A DNA stretch of 64,000 nucleotides, taken from positions 4,020,818-4,084,817 of the forward strand of contig NZ_LT828648.1 of assembly GCF_900169565.1 (NCBI RefSeq). Reading direction: 5' to 3'. Made by a program: the position numbers and the translations under genes. The stretch's first letter is position 1; the number at the start of each line of letters is the position of its first letter. The DNA is from Nitrospira japonica (lineage in GTDB: Bacteria; Nitrospirota; Nitrospiria; Nitrospirales; Nitrospiraceae). The notes under the pieces were generated by a model. That model had not been told where the DNA came from and searched no databases. It saw nothing but the letters and a program-made list of their open reading frames with translations. This document shows positions 60,539 through 64,000 of the stretch, piece by piece.

Positions 60539-61072
60539 TCATGGCAACGGGGCGATGTCATCGACGTCGATTTCCACGGCCGCGGCCTGCTGGATCAAAC
60601 GGATGCCCAGGATCAGGCGATGCCGCTTCTCTTTTCGCAACAAAATTCCGCGCACCCCCTGGAGCGGCCCGCGGATCACCTCGACCGCCATGCCCTCGTG
60701 CAGATAGGGATGCGGATCGTAGGGCAACACGGTGGCCATCAAGGTCTGCAGCGCAAGGATCTCCTCGTCGGGAATCGGCTCCGGCTGGAATCCTCCCCCG
60801 ACGATGTCCACGACGCCGACCGTCTTGAGCACCGGAAGTTTTTGTTCGGACGCGAACCGCACGAAACAGTAGCCCGAGAACAGCGGCACTTCGACTTCCT
60901 TCTTGCGGTCCTTCCATTGACTCAGGCGGCGGACCGTCGGCAACAGCGGTTCGATTCCCTGTCCGTTGAGCTGGTCGCGCACCAGTTTTTCGTGGCGCGA
61001 CCTGGTCCGCAACGCGTACCAGCGGGACCGTTCCGTCTCGCAGTCCATCGCACTGCTAGGCATGCGCGACAT
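60539..61072 (-). CDS. NusG/RfaH-like transcription antitermination protein
   Basis: The 177-residue protein has an N-terminal NGN domain (RWYALRTRSRHEKLVRDQLN; QWKDRKKEVEVPLFSGYCFV; LPVLKTVGVVDIVGGG) and a C-terminal KOW domain (EGMAVEVIRGPLQGVRGIL). It is a specialised NusG paralogue of the kind that rides with polymerase through long polysaccharide operons, such as RfaH or the UpxY group. The ATG at 61072 has AAAGG 9 bases upstream; later ATGs at 61063 and 61048 are possible. It overlaps the winged-helix gene before it by 17 bases. It probably reads through the 60 kb operon; no ops-like target was identified for certain. Confidence 0.88.
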   Translation of the reverse strand: MSRMPSSAMDCETERSRWYALRTRSRHEKLVRDQLNGQGIEPLLPTVRRLSQWKDRKKEVEVPLFSGYCFVRFASEQKLPVLKTVGVVDIVGGGFQPEPIPDEEILALQTLMATVLPYDPHPYLHEGMAVEVIRGPLQGVRGILLRKEKRHRLILGIRLIQQAAAVEIDVDDIAPLP

Positions 61073-61676
61073 CAGCCGACGCCTTTCTCAGCGACGTCAG
61101 GACCAGCCTCATGATTTTCTCGGGCGATACGCCGCATCCGATCAACCTGGCCTCATGGGCGGGAGCATGATCGAGATCCGCGATCAGCACCTTGTCGAAC
61201 TCCCAGCGGCCGATCGCTTCCGGAAAGCACACGGGATAGGAAAGAAACGACTCGCGCCGCTCGTCGTCGAGAAATCCCACGCAGGTCCCGTCCATCTCGC
61301 GCAGCGACAAGTACGCCAGTTCGGCCAGTTCACCCGTCCCGAAAATGACGAATCGACGGCCGTCGAGCCGTCCCACGGATATCAGCATCTCCTTCAACCG
61401 GATGCGAATGTCCCGATAATAGGCCAGCGAGTAATCCATGTACTCGTACGTCAGTCGCGCCTTCTCTGCGGCGCCCTGCGGCGTCAACTGATACCGGACA
61501 CGATTGGGGGGAACCGTTTCGATCTCGATGTAGCCCTTGCGGGCGAGACGTTTGATATACAGGTTGGTCAGGCCGAGCGCCACTCCGAGACGGCTCGAGA
61601 GTGAACGCTGGGTCAAGTGCGCGTTGCGTTCGACTTCCGACAGGAGAAGAAGGTCCCGCTGACCCTGGACGTCCAT
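61056..61676 (-). CDS. Winged-helix regulator with C-terminal Rossmann-like sensor domain
   Basis: The 206-residue protein has an N-terminal winged helix (RDLLLLSEVERNAHLTQRSL; SSRLGVALGLTNLYIKRLARKG with ETVPPNRVRYQLTPQG as wing, about residues 6-70). A MarR-like helix follows, and then a Rossmann-type segment (RFVIFGTGELAELAYLSLRE; CVGFLDDERRESFLSY; VLIADLDHAPAHEARL) resembling the nucleotide-binding part of NeuD-like proteins. It could sense a sugar nucleotide or CoA and control the locus. A good promoter with an overlapping palindrome lies directly upstream, suggesting autoregulation. GGAGG is only 4 bases before the ATG. Confidence 0.82.
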   Translation of the reverse strand: MDVQGQRDLLLLSEVERNAHLTQRSLSSRLGVALGLTNLYIKRLARKGYIEIETVPPNRVRYQLTPQGAAEKARLTYEYMDYSLAYYRDIRIRLKEMLISVGRLDGRRFVIFGTGELAELAYLSLREMDGTCVGFLDDERRESFLSYPVCFPEAIGRWEFDKVLIADLDHAPAHEARLIGCGVSPEKIMRLVLTSLRKASADVAHA

Positions 61677-61687
61677 CCCACCTCCGT

Positions 61688-61702
61688 GTTCACTTTATGA
61701 AC
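61688..61702. promoter_or_regulatory. Palindromic candidate operator overlapping the -10 box
   Basis: The perfect inverted repeat GTTCA-CTTTA-TGAAC (arms 61688-61692 and 61698-61702) covers the -10 box of the promoter at 61694-61722. A repressor binding here would block polymerase. The adjacent winged-helix gene is the obvious candidate binder, by position only. Confidence 0.5.
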
Positions 61703-61722
61703 GCACTGAGCCTCGGAGTCAA
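61694..61722 (-). promoter_or_regulatory. Sigma70-type promoter of the regulator/antiterminator pair
   Basis: On the minus strand TTGACT (61717-61722) lies 17 bases upstream of CATAAA (61694-61699). The -35 overlaps the stop codon of the SGNH gene before it, at 61719-61721. Transcription would start near 61687, about 10 bases before the winged-helix ATG at 61676. This is the best promoter found for the polysaccharide genes themselves. Confidence 0.65.
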
Positions 61723-63365
61723 GGGGTTTTTGGCCAGACCGGGCGGCATGAGTCCGGCACGAGGCTCCCGGCCACCGCCTGCGCCTTTCCAACGGAGAGC
61801 GTGTGCAACAGGGACCAGAGGCCGTTCGTCACACATCGGTGCCCAGCAACCGTGAGATGCAGGTCCGTCTCGAAGTAGAGCGGCGCTTCCAGCGTCGCGT
61901 CACGAAAGGCCGGCAACAAATCGACGGTCGTGACCCCCTGGGCCTGGCCCCATTGCTTCAACCGGCGCTGCGGCAGCTCGAAATCGAATCGGCCCGGCGT
62001 TTCGGCGCGCGCGGCCAGAAATTCCTCGCGGAGACGCCGGTCCACCTGAACGTGGTCCGGCACCAAGACCAGGATCAGAGTCGCGCCCCGTTCTTCGACG
62101 GCCCGCTTGAATCCGGCGAGGATCTGCCGGGTCTTGTCCCATTGCAGCCGGATCTCCTCCGGCTCGTCGGCCAGGTAAATATCCGTCCGTTCATCCAGCT
62201 CTTGGAGATAGCCTTGCCTCGTGCGGAGCGTGATGCCATGATCCGCCTCCTGCACCGAGGTCCGGCGCCAGCGGTTGAACGACAGACTCCCGAGTCGAAT
62301 CACGTAATTCACGTGGTGATAGAGAAACCATCGGTCCGGGCTGAGCAGGTCGTGGATTCGATTGCCCGTCGCATGGACGTAATAACTCTGGCCCGCCACG
62401 ACGATGGGCTGCTCCCAATAGGCGCCACGGCGTCTGATGATGTCGTTGCCCACGTAGAAGTTCATGAGGACGACGTCGGGCTGAAATTGCATTCCATACA
62501 CTTGGAGGAGGTGGAGTTCCTCCGGAGGCTCCCATCCCGGCACGCCGAGGTTCAGCACTTCCGCCGTCGGCTCGGTCTCCCGGAGTCGCGACTCCAGTAA
62601 CGCGGAGAAGGTTTCGTCATAGGTCACGCCAGCGCCATACGTCTGCGAGTCCCCGACCGCGAGAGCGCGAAAGCGGATCGGGCTCCGCTCGACCGCCCGC
62701 TCCCGATCGCGGAATCCCTGGCTGTTGGACCGCCCGATCGATCCAAGCACGGCCATGTGCGGCTTCAGATGGGCCGGCGTCTGTTTGCCGCCGAAGAAGC
62801 CCTGGCTGGCGAGAGTCGAATCCATCGTCCGCAGGGTGAGCTCACCGGCGACGATGAACACGAGCGCATTGATCAGGAGAATTCGCCCGGCGGCGCTGAG
62901 CCGGATCCTCTTCAGAGAAGACAACGCGTGCGGCCGCATCAGCGCGAGCAGACTCCAGGTCAGGAGCGCGATGGAAGCGAGCAGCGCCTTTTCCGTATGG
63001 TGGGCGTGAAGAGGGAGCGGATAGTAGACCAGGAGCATGTAGGTCATCGGCAGCCCCCACAGCCACTGAGTGGCCAGGGACGATTCCCTGACCAACCGTT
63101 GTTGAGGCGTGCCGGCTTTCAGCACGAGGAGGGCGACCCATGCGGCCGCCACGGCAGCCGCCGACAGGAGCAGACCGAGCCAGAACAGTTTCTGAACTCG
63201 CGGAGGATCCGCCAACGCGGTCGCCGGCCTGGCAGCAGAGGCATACCATAGGAGGTCCGCCGCCGTAACCGCCCCGTACAGCGCCGCCGCCGCGATGAGG
63301 ACGACCCCGGACCACAGGACACAAGATTGGCGAACGACCGTACGACTACAACGGCTGAGTCTCAT
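61719..63365 (-). CDS. Membrane SGNH/GDSL hydrolase-like protein
   Basis: The 548-residue protein has about six membrane segments in the first 190 residues (VLWSGVVLIAAAALYGAV; LFWLGLLLSAAAVAAAW; TYMLLVYYPLPLHAHH; ILLINALVFIVAGEL). The periplasmic SGNH domain follows: FRALAVGDSQTYGAGVTYDE (catalytic Ser), VLNLGVPGWEPPEELHLL, LMNFYVGNDIIRRRGAYWEQ and, at the end, FETDLHLTVAGHRCVTNGL with the Asp/His pair. Its start overlaps the stop of the GT9 gene (ATGA). No SHWG module is present. A role in glycan acylation or deacylation is plausible from the other SGNH genes in the locus. Confidence 0.8.
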   Translation of the reverse strand: MRLSRCSRTVVRQSCVLWSGVVLIAAAALYGAVTAADLLWYASAARPATALADPPRVQKLFWLGLLLSAAAVAAAWVALLVLKAGTPQQRLVRESSLATQWLWGLPMTYMLLVYYPLPLHAHHTEKALLASIALLTWSLLALMRPHALSSLKRIRLSAAGRILLINALVFIVAGELTLRTMDSTLASQGFFGGKQTPAHLKPHMAVLGSIGRSNSQGFRDRERAVERSPIRFRALAVGDSQTYGAGVTYDETFSALLESRLRETEPTAEVLNLGVPGWEPPEELHLLQVYGMQFQPDVVLMNFYVGNDIIRRRGAYWEQPIVVAGQSYYVHATGNRIHDLLSPDRWFLYHHVNYVIRLGSLSFNRWRRTSVQEADHGITLRTRQGYLQELDERTDIYLADEPEEIRLQWDKTRQILAGFKRAVEERGATLILVLVPDHVQVDRRLREEFLAARAETPGRFDFELPQRRLKQWGQAQGVTTVDLLPAFRDATLEAPLYFETDLHLTVAGHRCVTNGLWSLLHTLSVGKAQAVAGSLVPDSCRPVWPKTP

Positions 63366-64000
63366 CGCGCAATGGTACGCAGCCGGCCGATCGCCGACAG
63401 CACCTCCTCGATTCCAATCAGCTTCATGCAGTTCTCTTCGCCCCGTTCGCACGTCGGATGGAAACAGATCCGGCAATCCAATCCCTTGTACAGTACGGCT
63501 ACGGCCCCGCCGCGTGGCCCCCATTCCTTCGGGTCGGAGGGTCCGAACAGGGCGACCACCGGCGTTCCAACCGCCGCGGCGACATGCATGGCGCCGCTGT
63601 CGTTTCCGACGAACAACGACGCCCGCTTGAGTATCGCCGCATAGGTCCGCATATCCGCCCGCCCTGCCAGATTGATCGGACGGTTCGCGACCGCACCGCA
63701 GATTCGCTCGGCGAGCTCGAATTCCTGTTGATTGCCCCCGATCAGAACCTGATAGCCATATTGCTCCGCCAGCCGGTCGGCCAACGCGGCAAATCGTTCC
63801 CACGGCCAGGCCTTGAACCAGTAGCGCGCTCCCGGCTGCAGCATGACCAGGGGCTTCGCCCCTTCGACGCGCTCCCGGGACAGCACATCCGCGGCGCGCC
63901 GCTCCTCCTCCGGTGTGAGCCAGAGGCGGGGTGTCCTTCCCGCCACAGGGACGTGCAACGGCGCAAGGGATGCAAGGTCCCGTTCGACGCGATGCGATTG
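63362..64000 (-). CDS. Glycosyltransferase family 9, heptosyltransferase-like (5' end cut by window)
   Basis: The frame is open from the window edge to the TGA at 63362 and gives 212 residues. The C-terminal domain has PLVMLQPGARYWFKAWPWER and YQVLIGGNQQEFELAERI. It continues with the donor-binding FVGNDSGAMHVAAAVGTPVV and ALFGPSDPKEWGPRG, then a Cys set (CRICFHPTCERGEENC) typical of WaaF/RfaF-like enzymes. GT9 proteins add heptose to the lipid A-inner core in the cytosol. A few residues of the N-terminal half (HRVERDLASLAPL) are visible at the edge; the rest is outside. The TGA overlaps the SGNH start codon (ATGA). Confidence 0.87.
   Translation of the reverse strand, partial: QSHRVERDLASLAPLHVPVAGRTPRLWLTPEEERRAADVLSRERVEGAKPLVMLQPGARYWFKAWPWERFAALADRLAEQYGYQVLIGGNQQEFELAERICGAVANRPINLAGRADMRTYAAILKRASLFVGNDSGAMHVAAAVGTPVVALFGPSDPKEWGPRGGAVAVLYKGLDCRICFHPTCERGEENCMKLIGIEEVLSAIGRLRTIAR

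Noticed and set aside
1..64000. CRISPR arrays, tRNA or rRNA genes, insertion sequences
   Set aside because: No regularly spaced repeat series, cloverleaf-like sequence, rRNA core or transposase-like protein was seen. The short TTTCGGATTTCG repeats are too few and too close to be a CRISPR array.

Overview
This 64 kb window is almost entirely one large surface-polysaccharide (lipopolysaccharide/O-antigen-like) biosynthesis locus from a high-GC Gram-negative bacterium. Evidence for a Gram-negative host is KdsC-like KDO-8-P phosphatase, a GT9 heptosyltransferase-like gene, an O-antigen-ligase-type membrane protein, a Wzx flippase and a Wzm/Wzt ABC exporter. The class I fructose-bisphosphatase next to an FbaB-type aldolase, and the overall gene style, would fit Nitrospirota such as Nitrospira. 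No rRNA or universal marker is present, so this assignment is tentative. About 50 protein genes fill the window. All but one read on the minus strand, mostly with 1-4 base overlaps or gaps under 60 bases, so transcription runs from high to low coordinates.

Layout in the direction of transcription (64000 to 1). The upstream end (60.5-64.0 kb) holds a partial GT9 glycosyltransferase, a membrane-anchored SGNH protein, and a regulatory pair: a winged-helix/Rossmann protein and a NusG/RfaH-like antiterminator. A good promoter (TTGACT-17-CATAAA) with an overlapping palindrome precedes the pair. Next (57.7-60.5 kb) come a WbpB-WbpD fusion with a zinc ribbon and a WbpE-like aminotransferase, which make a diacetamido-uronic acid precursor. 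A lone plus-strand glycosyltransferase (56.1-57.5 kb) follows, flanked by short TTTCGGATTTCG repeats and a nested inverted repeat.

The 40-56 kb stretch is the most unusual part. It holds a methyltransferase, a radical SAM protein, the Wzm/Wzt exporter, further methyltransferases (one an evident fusion of its two neighbours) and two SGNH membrane proteins. Four of these proteins, from three unrelated enzyme classes, share five copies of an 80-90 residue module with a core like SHWGxxLYFSxSDxSDP. I do not recognise this module.

The 11-40 kb stretch is the assembly region: seven glycosyltransferases, four asparagine-synthase-like amidotransferases, sugar epimerases, an aminotransferase, a NeuD/PglD-like acyltransferase, a FemAB-like GNAT protein, a beta-propeller glycosidase-like protein, Wzx, a WbpL/WecA-type initiating transferase and the O-antigen ligase/polymerase. 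The 2.8-11.1 kb stretch makes precursors: WbpM/PglF dehydratase, RfbA/RfbB/RfbD (no RfbC seen), KdsC, ManC and ManB. The downstream end (1-2.8 kb) has a DUF3108 protein and two gluconeogenic enzymes, Fbp (with its own TATAAT promoter) and a partial FbaB. No tRNA, rRNA, CRISPR array or transposase was seen.
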